From contig CAVPTW010000004.1 in NCBI GenBank assembly GCA_963708735.1, positions 30,347 through 94,346 on the forward strand: 64,000 bases of DNA, written 5' to 3'. The stretch comes from JAGPUQ01 sp963708735 (GTDB taxonomy: Bacteria > Pseudomonadota > Gammaproteobacteria > Pseudomonadales > Porticoccaceae). A program made the translations under genes and the position numbers. Below, in pieces: positions 8,167 to 17,994 of the stretch (position 1 is the first letter of the stretch; the number at the start of each line of letters is the position of its first letter). Below the pieces are notes generated by a model. The model was not told the DNA's origin and did no database searches. It saw nothing but the letters and a program-made list of their open reading frames with translations.

Positions 8167-9351
8167 TCAGACGGCAAGGCCGGCCGCATGACCCGACGCC
8201 CAGGCCCACTGGAAATTGAAGCCGCCGAGCTGGCCGGCGACATCCACCACCTCGCCGATGAAATATAAACCCGGCACGATCTTCGACTCCATTGTCGCGG
8301 ATGACAACCGGTTCGTGTCGACGCCACCCTGCGTGACTTCCGCGGTGCGATAGCCCTCGGTGCCCGCAGGTCGCAGCAACCAGTGTGCCAACTGACCGGC
8401 GACTGCGCCGAGCTCGGTCGGACCGTACTGCCTGAGCGGCCGGCTCGTCAGCTCGTGCGCGCACAGATCCTGCGCAAGGCGCTTGGGCAGCTCCCGCGCA
8501 AGCACGGTCTGCAGATGGGTATCCGGCTGCTCGGCGCGGCACTGTTGCAGCCACTTGCGCGCGTCCATCCCCGGCAACAGGTCGATGTCCAGCACCTCCC
8601 CCGGCTCCCAGTACGACGAGATCTGCAACATCGCCGGGCCGCTGATGCCGCGATGGGTGAACAACATGGCCCCGGTGAACTCAATGCCGCGACAGCGGAC
8701 GCTGACCGGCAGCGACACACCGCTGAGCGCCGTGCAGCGTTCGCGCGCGGCGCCGCCGAACGTGAAGGGCACCAGGGCGGCGCGCGTCGGGCGCAGGTCG
8801 TGACCGAATTGCCGGGCGACCTCATAACCGAAGCCGGTGGCGCCCAGGGTCGGGATCGAGAGACCGCCAGTGGCGATCACCAGCGCGGCAGCGGTGACCG
8901 GACCTGCGGATGTGGAAAGGGCAAAGCCGGCATCCGTCTTCGCAATGGCGCCGACCGTGCATTTCACCGCGATGCGGACCCCGGCGTGTGCGCACTCGGC
9001 GCTCAACATCTCGACGATTTCGCTGGCCGACTCGTCGCAGAACAATTGCCCGAGTTCCTTTTCGTGGTAGCGAATACGATGTTTCTGGACCAGGGCGATG
9101 AAGTCCTGGGGCCCGTAGCGGGCCAGGGCCGACTTGCAGAAATGCGGATTGGCGGACAGAAAATTGGCGGGCGTCGTGTGCAGATTGGTGAAATTGCAGC
9201 GCCCGCCGCCGGACATCAGGATCTTCTTGCCGATCCGGTTGCTGTGTTCGATCACCAGCACGCGGCGGCCGCGACCGCCGGCGGTGAGGGCACACATCAA
9301 TCCGGCCGCGCCGCCGCCGACGATCACGACATCGAAAGGACTCGTGTTCAC
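8167..9351 (-). CDS. HI0933-family NAD(P)/FAD-dependent oxidoreductase
   Basis: This flavoprotein belongs to the HI0933/YhiN family, whose reaction is not established. The FAD-binding dinucleotide motif is DVVIVGGGAAGLMCAL at the N-terminus, and the family signature GGGRCNFTN follows at ~48-56. The C-terminal TQGGVDTNRLSSATMESKIVPGLYFIGEVVDVAGQLGG and FQWAWASGHAAG close the FAD site. The start is GTG 9351, overlapping the stop of the upstream flavoprotein gene as GTGA, so the two flavoproteins are likely coupled. Confidence 0.92.
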   Translation of the reverse strand: MNTSPFDVVIVGGGAAGLMCALTAGGRGRRVLVIEHSNRIGKKILMSGGGRCNFTNLHTTPANFLSANPHFCKSALARYGPQDFIALVQKHRIRYHEKELGQLFCDESASEIVEMLSAECAHAGVRIAVKCTVGAIAKTDAGFALSTSAGPVTAAALVIATGGLSIPTLGATGFGYEVARQFGHDLRPTRAALVPFTFGGAARERCTALSGVSLPVSVRCRGIEFTGAMLFTHRGISGPAMLQISSYWEPGEVLDIDLLPGMDARKWLQQCRAEQPDTHLQTVLARELPKRLAQDLCAHELTSRPLRQYGPTELGAVAGQLAHWLLRPAGTEGYRTAEVTQGGVDTNRLSSATMESKIVPGLYFIGEVVDVAGQLGGFNFQWAWASGHAAGLAV

Positions 9352-10725
9352 CCGCCCTGCTGGCCGGATTGCCGGGTGTGCGCGGCTACCAGATCGCGCG
9401 CCACGGCTTCGGCAATCTCGATACCGTCGATGGCCGCCGAGTAGATTCCACCCGCGTACCCCGCTCCCTCGCCCGCCGGATACAGGCCCTGGGTGTTGAC
9501 GCTTTCCAGGGTGTCGCGCTCGCGGCAGATCCGCAGCGGCGACGAGGTGCGGGTTTCCACGGCGGTGAAAACCGCGTCCGCCGCGTCGAAGCCGGGAATC
9601 TGGCGCCCGAATACCGGCATCGCCTCACGGATCGCCGCGGTGGCGTAATCGGGCAGCAATCCGACAAGATTGGTGAGGTGGACGCCCGGCTGGTACGAGG
9701 GGATCAGGTCGCCCAGCTGCGTTGAAGCGCGATTGGCGAGAAAGTCGCCGACCCGTTGCGCGGGCGCATCGTAGTTGCCGCCGCCCAGCGCAAAGGCACG
9801 CGCCTCCAGATCTTCCTGCAATGCGATGCCCGCAAGCGGATCGTCGGAGGGAAAATCCGCCGGCGTGATGCCGACCACAATGGCGGCGTTGGCGTTGCGC
9901 TCGTTGCGCGAATACTGGCTCATGCCATTGGTCACCACACGACCCGGCTCGCTGGTGGCGGCGACCACGGTGCCGCCCGGACACATGCAGAAACTGTAGA
10001 CCGCGCGGCCGTTTTTCGCGTGATGCACCAGTTTGTAATCGGCCGCACCGAGCAGCGGGTGACCGGCCTGGGTTCCGAAGCGGGCGCGGTCGATGATCGA
10101 TTGCGGATGCTCGACCCGCAGGCCGATGGAGAATGGTTTCGGCTCCATGTGCACATCGCGCCCATGCAGCATGCGGAAGGTATCGCGAGCGCTGTGGCCG
10201 ACTGCGAGCACGACGTGCCGGGTGGCGATACGCGCACCGTCCGCGAGCTGCACGCCGGTGACCTGGCGATCTTCCAGCAGCAGATCCGTCACCTGCTGCC
10301 GAAAGCGGACTTCGCCCCCCAGGGCGATGATTTTTTCGCGCATCGCCTGCACTACCGTCACCAGGCGGAAGGTGCCGATGTGCGGCTTGCTGACGTAGCG
10401 GATTTCTTCCGGGGCGCCGGCGGCGACGAACTCGGCCAGCACCTTGCGCCCGAGATGGCGCGGATCCTTGATCTGGCTGTAGAGCTTGCCGTCGGAAAAA
10501 GTGCCGGCGCCACCTTCGCCGAACTGCACATTCGATTCCGGATTCAGCTCGCGCTCGCGCCACAGGCCCCAGGTATCCCGGGTGCGCTCGCGCACGGCCT
10601 TGCCGCGCTCCAGCACGATGGGCCGGAAATCGGCCTCCGCCAGGATCAGCGCCGCGAACAGACCGCAGGGGCCGAAGCCGATCACCACCGGGCGTTCATC
10701 CACCCCGGACGGCGCCCGGGTCAAC
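9348..10725 (-). CDS. FAD-dependent dehydrogenase (COG2509-like), 3' part after a frame break
   Basis: This frame encodes the main body of a large FAD-dependent protein: the FAD-binding motif VVIGFGPCGLFAALILAE, RPIVLERGKAVRERTRDTWGLWRERELN, VQFGEGGAGTFSDGKLYSQIKDP and GVHLTNLVGLLPDYATAAIREAMP. The C-terminus has SPLRICRERDTLESVNTQGLYPAGEGAGYAGGIYSAAIDG. Its natural N-terminal domain lies upstream in another frame (10696-10986). The two frames meet near 10703-10725 and differ by one base. The frame stays open to TTG 10904, but those extra residues do not look conserved. Function is unproven. Confidence 0.85.
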
Positions 10726-10986
10726 CGGCCGGTATGTGGTATCCGGCGTGCGACTGACGTGGGGATCGCGGGCGAATTTTTCCAGCAGAGCGACGTCGCG
10801 GGTGGTCTCGATATCGAGCGTATACACCAGCTGGATATGGCCGCGCTTGCGCGCATCCTGACCGCGACGGAACAGCGTATAGGTTCGCAGTTCAGCGTCG
10901 GCAATGCCGAGCCGGCTCAGGATCGCCGCGCGCAGATCGGCGGCGGTGTGATCCAGCGGCAATTTGAGTTCAGTCAGTCGCAGCAT
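10696..10986 (-). CDS. FAD-dependent dehydrogenase (COG2509-like), 5' part before a frame break
   Basis: This 96-residue frame matches the small N-terminal domain of the same family: MLRLTELKLPLDHTAADLRAAI, RLGIADAELRTYTLFRRGQDARKR and IQLVYTLDIET. It runs to DPHVSRTPDTTYRPVDPG and then meets a stop at 10696. The remainder of the protein continues in a frame offset by one base. Read together, the pieces make a protein of ~545 residues. A single-base insertion in this copy or in the sequence would explain it; a G-rich run (CCGGGGTGG in the coding direction) sits in the break region. Confidence 0.8.
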   Translation of the reverse strand: MLRLTELKLPLDHTAADLRAAILSRLGIADAELRTYTLFRRGQDARKRGHIQLVYTLDIETTRDVALLEKFARDPHVSRTPDTTYRPVDPGAVRGG

Positions 10987-11043
10987 GTCCGGACAGCAAG
11001 GGTAAGGGTCCGTCGGATGACGACCGGCAGCAGGCGAGACGGC

Positions 11044-12936
11044 TCAGAGTTCGACCTGACTGCCCAGCTCCACCACCCGATTGGTGGGAATTCGGAAAAA
11101 CGTCATGGCACCCGCCGCGTTCCGTGCCATGCTGATGAACAGCTTCTCGCGCCATTGCGCCATGCCCGGCACCTTGGTGGAAATCAGCGTCTCGCGGCTG
11201 AAGAAAAACGAGGTCTCCATCATGCGGAACTCGATCCCGAAGGCACCACAGGCTTCGAGCGCCGCGGGCACATCGGGCTCATCCTTGAAGCCGTAGCGCA
11301 GCAGCAGCCGGTAAAAATTTTCCGCCAGGGGCTCGATCGCCACGCGCTCCTCGGCCGGAACATTGGGAACGTCTTCGTTGGTCACGGTCAGCAACACCAC
11401 CCGCTCGTGCAACACCTTGTTGTGAATCAGGTTGTGGAGCAGCGCGTGGGGCACGCCTTCAAGACTCGCGGTCATGAAGACGGCGGTGCCCGGAACCCTG
11501 GGCAGTGGGTGCGCGGCAATCCCGGCCAGAAAGGAATCGAGGTCAACCGCGCCGCTGCCGAGCCGCCGCAACAGCAACTCCCGGCCGCGTTTCCAGGTTG
11601 ACAGCAGAGTAAACATCGCGATGGCGATCACCACCGGCACCCAGCCGCCGTGGAAAAGCTTCGCGGCATTGGCACCAAAAAATGCCAGGTCAACCGCCAG
11701 AAACGTCACCGCACAGGCGGCCGCCGCGAACCAGCCCCAGGACCATAGCGTCGCCGCCACCACGGCGGCCAATATCGTATCGATGGCCATGGTGCCAGTG
11801 ACCGCGATGCCATAGGCTGCCGCCAGATGGGAGGATGACTTGAACACCAAAACGAGCAACACCACACCCGCCAGCAAGCCCCAGTTGACCAGGGGAATAT
11901 AGATCTGTCCGATCTCTCGGTCCGAGGTGTGAACCACCTCCAGGCGCGGGCAATAACCCAACTGCATCGCCTGCCGCGTCACCGAAAACGCCCCGGAAAT
12001 CACGGCCTGGGATGCGATGACCGTCGCCGCGGTGGCCAGCAGCACCAGCGGATACAGACCCCAGGACGGCGCCAGCAGGTAAAACGGACTCTGGGTGGCA
12101 GAGGGATCCCGTAACATCAGCGCGCCCTGTCCAAAGTAATTGAGCAGCAGGGCGGGCCACACGAACCAGAGCCAGGAGAGCCGGATGGGGCGCGGACCAA
12201 AATGCCCCATATCCGCATACAGCGCTTCACCACCGGTCACCGCCAGCACCACTGCCCCCAGGGCGAGAAAGCCGTACCAGTGATTATCGAGAAAGAACCG
12301 CACCGCGTAGAGCGGATTCACGGCCTTCAGTACCGAGGGCTCGGCCAGGATGCTGGTCACTCCCAGGACCGCGAGCACCAGAAACCACAGACACATGACG
12401 GGGCCGAACAGCGCCCCCATGCTGGCGGTTCCCCGCGCCTGAACCACGAACAGCAGGACCAGTATGACCAGGGTAACGGGCACCACATAGGCCTCCAGCG
12501 CTGGCGCGGCGACCTTGAGCCCCTCCACGGCACTGAGGACCGAGATCGCCGGGGTGATCACCCCATCGCCGTAGAACAGTGCTGCCCCGAACAGACCCAG
12601 CGACATCAAGGCCCAGCGCAATCGTTCGTGACGCTGGACGGCGCGCAGGGTCAACGCGATCAGGGCCATGATGCCGCCCTCGCCGCGGTTGTCGGCACGC
12701 ATGATGAAACTGACGTATTTGAGGGTAATCACGATAAACAGCGCCCAGAACACCAGGGACAGGATTCCGAACAGATTGCCCTGGGTCAGTGCGAGTGGAT
12801 GAGACCCTGCGAACACTACCTGCAGAGTGTAGAGCGGGCTGGTGCCTATATCCCCGTACACCACGCCGATCGCCGCAAGGGCGAGCGGTAAGGTGCGCTT
12901 ATCGGGGGAGGCGAGTGCGTTCGCGGGTGAATTCAC
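11044..12936 (-). CDS. kup: Low-affinity potassium uptake protein Kup
   Basis: Kup imports K+ with H+ through the inner membrane. The signature LALAAIGVVYGDIGTSPLYTLQ lies near the N-terminus, followed by about twelve hydrophobic segments and a cytoplasmic C-terminal domain ending in GAMTFFRIPTNRVVELGSQVEL, the usual Kup terminus. The start is uncertain: GTG 12936 gives 630 residues, and TTG 12966 would add ten. It stands alone on the minus strand, divergent from the amidohydrolase gene. Confidence 0.95.
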   Translation of the reverse strand: MNSPANALASPDKRTLPLALAAIGVVYGDIGTSPLYTLQVVFAGSHPLALTQGNLFGILSLVFWALFIVITLKYVSFIMRADNRGEGGIMALIALTLRAVQRHERLRWALMSLGLFGAALFYGDGVITPAISVLSAVEGLKVAAPALEAYVVPVTLVILVLLFVVQARGTASMGALFGPVMCLWFLVLAVLGVTSILAEPSVLKAVNPLYAVRFFLDNHWYGFLALGAVVLAVTGGEALYADMGHFGPRPIRLSWLWFVWPALLLNYFGQGALMLRDPSATQSPFYLLAPSWGLYPLVLLATAATVIASQAVISGAFSVTRQAMQLGYCPRLEVVHTSDREIGQIYIPLVNWGLLAGVVLLVLVFKSSSHLAAAYGIAVTGTMAIDTILAAVVAATLWSWGWFAAAACAVTFLAVDLAFFGANAAKLFHGGWVPVVIAIAMFTLLSTWKRGRELLLRRLGSGAVDLDSFLAGIAAHPLPRVPGTAVFMTASLEGVPHALLHNLIHNKVLHERVVLLTVTNEDVPNVPAEERVAIEPLAENFYRLLLRYGFKDEPDVPAALEACGAFGIEFRMMETSFFFSRETLISTKVPGMAQWREKLFISMARNAAGAMTFFRIPTNRVVELGSQVEL

Positions 12937-13268
12937 GGATTTCTCGACAGCAGAGGGCGGTACCAAGCTTGCGTCGCCCCGCGACTGGGATGGAGCGAAG
13001 CCAACGGCAGGCGCGCGATTCTAAGGGATTCCGATTGCAAGGTAACCAGTTCTGGTGACATCGCCGGCGCTCGCGCCCCCGACGCGACGCAAACCGCGAC
13101 GGCCATTGGGGCGCAACAGGCTGACCGATGGTCCACTGGTTCTTACTATACGCGCCAGTATCACGATTGACTTTCGGGTAGGTTTATGGGGTACTGGCGC
13201 CCGCCGGGGGCTCCCTTGGTTGAACCGATTTCAAAAACGATTCCTCACACTCTCAGGAGGCAACATCC
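12937..13268. other. Intergenic region between divergent kup and amidohydrolase genes
   Basis: No plausible gene is seen in these 332 bases. The segment must hold both divergent promoters. The only clear element is a strong ribosome binding site, CAGGAGG, about 8 bases before ATG 13269. I could not place a convincing -10/-35 pair. Confidence 0.6.
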
Positions 13269-14390
13269 ATGATCAAACCGGCGATTTCAGCGGATTCGCA
13301 TATTGTCGAACCGCCAAACTGCTACACCGATTTTATCGAGCCCAAGTATCGCGACCAGGCGCCTCGGATCATGGATGCGCCCGGCGGCGGGCATATCTTT
13401 CACATCCCCGGTGTCGACGATGTCATCCCGGTTGCGCTCCTGGGTGCCGCCGGCGTTCCGGCCAACGAGCTCGCCAAATACCGCAACAGCAAGTTCGAGG
13501 ATCTCCCCAAGGCAGCCTGGGATCCGAAATTCCGCACCGAAGCCCAGGATCGCGACGGCGTCTGCGCCGAGATCATCTATGCCTCGATCGGCATGGTGCT
13601 CTGCACCCACAAGGACTTCGCCTACAAGTCCGCCTGCATGCGCGCCTACAACCGCTGGCTCGAAACCTTCTGCGGCGGCGCGCCCAACCGCTTGTTCGGA
13701 CTGGCGCAAACCGCGGCCGAAAGCGTGGACGAGACGATCAAGGACTTCCGCAAGGCCAAGGAGATGGGCATGGTCGGCATGATGATGCCTGGCCGTCCGC
13801 AACACAAAGACTACGATCATGCCGATTACGATGCGCTGTGGGAGTGCGCGACCGACCTCGACATGCCGGTCTGCTTCCATATCCTGACCTCCGACGACAA
13901 CAGCGTGAAGGAAGCACTGGCCCCCAAGCGCGGCGCTTTGGCCAACGGCTTTATGAACATCATGCGCAGTGTTCAGGATGTCCTGGGCGTGTTCCTGTTC
14001 GGCGGCAACTTCGACAGGCACCCCAATCTCAAGATGGTGATCGCCGAAGCCGATGCCGGCTGGATTCCGCACTACGCCTACCGTGCCGACCACGCCATCA
14101 AGCGCCTGGGCGCGATCGCCGAGTCCACGCTCAAAAAGATGCCGAGCGAGTACATCACCAAGAATGTGTCCTTCACCTTCCAGGACGATGCCACGGCCTA
14201 CCTGAATCAGAACATCGTCGATGCCGGCTGCCTGGTCTGGGCCAACGACTATCCGCACACGGACGCCACCTGGCCCAACTCTCAGGCGATTCTCACGGAG
14301 CAGATGGCGCATCTGAGCGAAACGCAGAAAAACGCCATTCGGCACGATAACGTGAAAAAACTGTTCAACCTGCCCATTCAGGTTCAATAA
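13269..14390 (+). CDS. Amidohydrolase-family protein (amidohydrolase 2, TIM barrel)
   Basis: This 373-residue metal-dependent hydrolase or decarboxylase is of the amidohydrolase 2 (ACMSD-like) type. The N-terminal ISADSHIVEPP supplies the first-strand metal motif (D-x-H). A mid-protein His (MPVCFHILT) and the C-terminal LVWANDYPHTDATWPNS, whose Asp ends the barrel, complete the usual site. Members of this group act on ring-cleavage products and related acids; the substrate here is unknown. A strong AGGAGG precedes the start, and a Rho-independent terminator follows, so it is a single-gene unit. Confidence 0.88.
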   Translation: MIKPAISADSHIVEPPNCYTDFIEPKYRDQAPRIMDAPGGGHIFHIPGVDDVIPVALLGAAGVPANELAKYRNSKFEDLPKAAWDPKFRTEAQDRDGVCAEIIYASIGMVLCTHKDFAYKSACMRAYNRWLETFCGGAPNRLFGLAQTAAESVDETIKDFRKAKEMGMVGMMMPGRPQHKDYDHADYDALWECATDLDMPVCFHILTSDDNSVKEALAPKRGALANGFMNIMRSVQDVLGVFLFGGNFDRHPNLKMVIAEADAGWIPHYAYRADHAIKRLGAIAESTLKKMPSEYITKNVSFTFQDDATAYLNQNIVDAGCLVWANDYPHTDATWPNSQAILTEQMAHLSETQKNAIRHDNVKKLFNLPIQVQ

Positions 14391-14402
14391 CGTTCGTCGT
14401 TA

Positions 14403-14439
14403 AAACCGCCGTCGCCCCGGGGCGATGGCGGTTTTTTTA
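14403..14439 (+). terminator. Rho-independent terminator after the amidohydrolase gene
   Basis: A stem AAAACCGCC..TCGCCC pairs with GGGCGA..GGCGGTTTT and is followed by a run of seven T. It starts 12 bases after the amidohydrolase stop. The A-run on the 5' arm could make it work in both directions. Confidence 0.9.
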
Positions 14440-14517
14440 TGCCCGGCCAATACCCGGTTGCTGCCACTCTCTGCCGGCGCAACAATCCCGGCATCGACTA
14501 GCTGACCGGGAGCTCCC

Positions 14518-16089
14518 ATGAACCGATTTCTCGCACTGCACGGCGCTGCTGCCAACGCCATCAAACTCAGCCCTGGGTGGCGCGCTGAACGCGTGACGCC
14601 GCCGAGCGCACTGTTCGGCGCCAACGGCATGCAGTTCGGTCCGGACGGCCGGCTCTATGTCGCCCAGGCCATGGGCAGTCAGGTCACCGCCATTGACACC
14701 GCGACCGCCGCGCTCGATCACATCGCACCCAACGGATTGGCCATTACCGGCCCGGACGATGTGGCGTTCGATGCGGACGGCAATCTCTATGCGACAGAGG
14801 TGATGAGCGCCCGGGTCAGCCGGCGCCGACCCGATGGCCGCATCGATATCGTCGCCGGTGATCTGCCCAGCGCCAACGGCATCACGGTATTCCGAAATCG
14901 CCTGTTCATCGACGAGCACCGTCCCGGCGGCCGCCTGTTCGAACTCTATCCCGATGGCAGCCGCCCGCCCCGACTGATCGCCGATGACCTCGACGGCCCC
15001 AATGCCCTCGCTAGCGGGCCGGACGGCAAGCTGTATTTCCCGCTGGTGCCGCGCGGGGAGATCTGGCGCGCCGACCCCGAGACAGGCGCGCTGGAAAAAG
15101 TCACCGAGGGGTTGTCGTTTCCCACCGCCTGCAAGTTCACTCCGGCGGGCGAACTGCTCTCGCCCCAGGCCGGCAACGGCGAAGTGGCAAAAATCGACAT
15201 CGCCACGGGCCGTTGGCAGGTGATCGCCCGGGTGCGTCCCGGCATCGACAATCTGGCCATCGATACTGCCGGGAAACTCTTTCTCTCCCACTATGTCGAT
15301 GGCGGTGTCGCGGAAGTCGCCACCGATGGCAGCAATCGCGAGCGGGTGCTGGTCGAGCCCGGCTGGGTCGGGCCCTGGGGCATCGCCTGCGATCCTTCCG
15401 GTGTCTCGCTGGTGGTGGATGGATTGAGTCTGGCCGCACTGTCCGCGACGGGGCAGGTGCGCCACATCGGCAGCCCCCTCGACAAATCGGCGCCGCGCTT
15501 TGTACGCGCCGTGGCGGCGGGAAATCCCGGCGAAATCCTGATGACCACCGCCCGCGGCGACGTACTGCGCTACGACATCGGTTCCGGCAAGGCGCGTGCG
15601 CAGGCGGAAAAACTGGGTGAGCTCAAGGGAGTCTGTGCGGGCGCCGATGGCGTGATCTACGCGGTGCGCGCCGGCGACGGCGCCGTACTGCACATCGCAG
15701 CGGACGGCGCGGTCACGCCCCTGTTATCCGGATTGAACCGCCCCACGGACGTACTCTGCGCCAACGGCGAACTCCATGTGGCGGAAAACGGCGCCGGACG
15801 TGTCATACGAATCCGCGACGGAGCTGCCACTACGCTGATCGGCGGCCTCCGCGATCCGCGTGGGCTGGCCTGCCTGGACGGCTGGCTCCATGTGCTCGAC
15901 CGCGGTCAGCGTGCGCTTCATAAAGTCAGCCTCGGCGATCCCGGCGCTACCTCGGTCGTCGCTGAAAACCTGCCGGTGGGCGCCACCTGCCCGCTCGATT
16001 TTGCCGGCGGCCTCTGCGTGGACCAGCGCCGCGGGTTGTTGATCGCGGCCGACGGCGAGGGCAGTATCCTGCGCCTCACTCCGAACTGA
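14518..16089 (+). CDS. SMP-30/NHL-type protein with two predicted beta-propellers
   Basis: At 523 residues this is nearly twice the usual SMP-30/gluconolactonase length. Repeated blades of the form GPDGRLYVAQ, DADGNLYATEV, GPDGKLYFPLV, DTAGKLFLSHY, GADGVIYAVRA, ANGELHVAENG and LDGWLHVLDRG run through both halves, suggesting two propellers (residues ~1-275 and ~290-523). No signal peptide is visible, so it is probably cytoplasmic. It could be a lactonase or a binding scaffold; activity cannot be inferred. GGGAG lies upstream of ATG 14518, and the DUF486 gene begins 41 bases downstream. Confidence 0.8.
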   Translation: MNRFLALHGAAANAIKLSPGWRAERVTPPSALFGANGMQFGPDGRLYVAQAMGSQVTAIDTATAALDHIAPNGLAITGPDDVAFDADGNLYATEVMSARVSRRRPDGRIDIVAGDLPSANGITVFRNRLFIDEHRPGGRLFELYPDGSRPPRLIADDLDGPNALASGPDGKLYFPLVPRGEIWRADPETGALEKVTEGLSFPTACKFTPAGELLSPQAGNGEVAKIDIATGRWQVIARVRPGIDNLAIDTAGKLFLSHYVDGGVAEVATDGSNRERVLVEPGWVGPWGIACDPSGVSLVVDGLSLAALSATGQVRHIGSPLDKSAPRFVRAVAAGNPGEILMTTARGDVLRYDIGSGKARAQAEKLGELKGVCAGADGVIYAVRAGDGAVLHIAADGAVTPLLSGLNRPTDVLCANGELHVAENGAGRVIRIRDGAATTLIGGLRDPRGLACLDGWLHVLDRGQRALHKVSLGDPGATSVVAENLPVGATCPLDFAGGLCVDQRRGLLIAADGEGSILRLTPN

Positions 16090-16130
16090 CCCTCCATGCG
16101 CCTCGCCGCCCACGTCGCACGGAGTCGATC

Positions 16131-16481
16131 ATGCCGCCGGTAATCGCCACCATCGCCTTGCTGCTGTGCAGCAACGTTTTCATGACGTTCGCCTGGTACG
16201 CCCACCTGCGCGAACTCAACCACAGACCCTGGCTGGTCGCGGCGCTGGCCAGTTGGGGCATCGCACTGTTCGAGTACCTGTTTCAGGTTCCCGCCAACCG
16301 CATTGGCTACACCGTGCTCAGCGTCGGCGAGCTGAAGATCATTCAGGAAATCATCACGCTCAGTGTGTTCGTGCCGTTTGCCGTGCTATATCTGAAGGAG
16401 CCACTGAAGCTCGATTACCTGTGGGCTGGACTCTGTCTGGTTGGCGCCGTATTTTTCATGTTCCGCAGTCGCATTGGTTGA
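16131..16481 (+). CDS. Small DMT-type membrane protein (DUF486)
   Basis: This 116-residue inner-membrane protein has about four hydrophobic helices and matches DUF486: IALLLCSNVFMTFAWYAHL, the central FEYLFQVPANRIGYT and QLKIIQEIITL-like GELKIIQEIITLSVFVPFA, then YLKEPLKLDYLWAGLCLVGAVFFMF. It resembles half-size drug/metabolite transporters such as EmrE. The substrate is unknown. GGAGTCGATC precedes ATG 16131. Confidence 0.88.
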   Translation: MPPVIATIALLLCSNVFMTFAWYAHLRELNHRPWLVAALASWGIALFEYLFQVPANRIGYTVLSVGELKIIQEIITLSVFVPFAVLYLKEPLKLDYLWAGLCLVGAVFFMFRSRIG

Positions 16482-16726
16482 TCGCTGCACTGTTGCGTCT
16501 CTATTTGATTCGGCACATCAAGCTACCGCGCTGCACTCCCTGTTCTCACCACACCACCGGCTGGGCGCCTTTATCCGGCGCTATCGGTTGTCACTTAATG
16601 TCCTCCTATTGTCGTTTTCTGACCTGCATCAAGCGTCGACCAATCTTCTAGAGTGCGTCACCGATAAAAATGCGCCAGATCAACCGGTCTCGCGTCCCAA
16701 CCAAATGAATTGCAGGGGTAGATTCC

Positions 16727-17980
16727 ATGACCGCAACAACCACGCGTACCAGTATCCCGGCGGAAGTCCTCGCGATTCCGCTCGAAGACATCAACGTCGC
16801 CGACGCCAAGATCCTCGCCACCGACAGTTATGGCCCCTACTTCGCGCGCCTGCGCCGCGAAGCGCCGGTCCATTACTGCAAAAGCAGCGCCTACGGCCCC
16901 TACTGGTCGGTGACCAAGTACCACGACATCGTCAAGGTGGAGACCAGCCACCCGATCTTCTCGTCCCAGCAAGGCGGCATCACCCTGGACGATGGCAACC
17001 TGGGTCTCGATATCGAGATGTTCATCGCCATGGACCCGCCCAAGCACGACGTCCAGCGCGCGGTGGTCTCGCCGGCGGTCGGTCCGGAGAATCTGGCCAA
17101 ATTCGCCGAGGGCATCCGCGAACGTACCGGCGAGACCCTGGACGCCTTGCCGCTGAACCAGACCTTCGACTGGGTGGATCGGGTTTCCATCGAGCTGACC
17201 ACCCAGATGCTGGCAACCCTGTTCGATTTCCCTTGGGCAGAGCGCCGCAAACTCACCCACTGGTCCGACACCGCGACCGCCATGACCGGCTATGTGTCCG
17301 CCGCCGAGCGCGCCGCTGGCATGGGTGAGCTCCAGGAATGCGCCGCCTATTTCTCCCGCATGTGGAACGAACGGGTGAACGCCGAACCGCGCCCCGACCT
17401 CATCTCCATGCTGGCCCACTCCGAAGCGTTCCGGAACATGCCGCCGCAGGAGTTCCTGGGCACCCTGATCCTGTTGATCGTCGGCGGCAACGACACCACC
17501 CGCAACTCGATGACAGGCGGCCTGCTGGCGCTCAACACCTACCCGGAACAGTATCGCAAGCTGTGCGCCAATCCCAAGCTGGTCGAATCCCTGATTCCGG
17601 AGATCATCCGCTGGCAGACGCCGGTAATGAGCATGCGGCGCACCGCACTCGAGGATGCAGAACTCGGCGGCAAGATCATCCGCAAGGGCGAAAAACTGGT
17701 GATGTGGTACTACTCGGGCAACCGTGACGAGGAAGTGATCGAAAATGCCGAGGAGTTGATCATCGACCGGCCCCGACCGCGCCAGCATCTGTCATTCGGT
17801 TTCGGCATTCACCGCTGCGTCGGCAACCGGCTCGCCGAACTGCAATTGAAAATCCTCTGGGAAGAGGCCATCAAGCGCTGGCCCGAGCCGGGCCAGATCG
17901 AGGTGGTGGCCCAACCCGAGCGCGCGACGACCTACGCCATTCGCAATTACAAATCGATGCCGGTCCGCATCAACGCCTGA
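16727..17980 (+). CDS. Cytochrome P450 of the CYP153 alkane hydroxylase family
   Basis: CYP153 enzymes hydroxylate the terminal carbon of medium-chain alkanes and some fatty acids and terpenes, taking electrons from a ferredoxin. Visible motifs are the I-helix GGNDTTRNSMTGG (Asp256, Thr257, Thr258), the ExxR pair Glu292/Arg295 in EIIRWQTP, and the heme loop FGFGIHRCVG with ligand Cys364. Family-specific text is extensive: YGPYWSVTKY, FIAMDPPKHDVQR, FDWVDRVSIELTTQMLATLFDFP. The 417-residue length is normal. The reductase starts 14 bases downstream and the ferredoxin follows, making a complete electron chain. No regulator is adjacent. Confidence 0.95.
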   Translation: MTATTTRTSIPAEVLAIPLEDINVADAKILATDSYGPYFARLRREAPVHYCKSSAYGPYWSVTKYHDIVKVETSHPIFSSQQGGITLDDGNLGLDIEMFIAMDPPKHDVQRAVVSPAVGPENLAKFAEGIRERTGETLDALPLNQTFDWVDRVSIELTTQMLATLFDFPWAERRKLTHWSDTATAMTGYVSAAERAAGMGELQECAAYFSRMWNERVNAEPRPDLISMLAHSEAFRNMPPQEFLGTLILLIVGGNDTTRNSMTGGLLALNTYPEQYRKLCANPKLVESLIPEIIRWQTPVMSMRRTALEDAELGGKIIRKGEKLVMWYYSGNRDEEVIENAEELIIDRPRPRQHLSFGFGIHRCVGNRLAELQLKILWEEAIKRWPEPGQIEVVAQPERATTYAIRNYKSMPVRINA

Positions 17981-17994
17981 ACGGAGCGCAATTC

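Noticed and set aside
16090..16130. Third copy of the dispersed repeat (TGCGCCTCGC...)
   Set aside because: Only ~10 bases match and the spacing to the next element differs.
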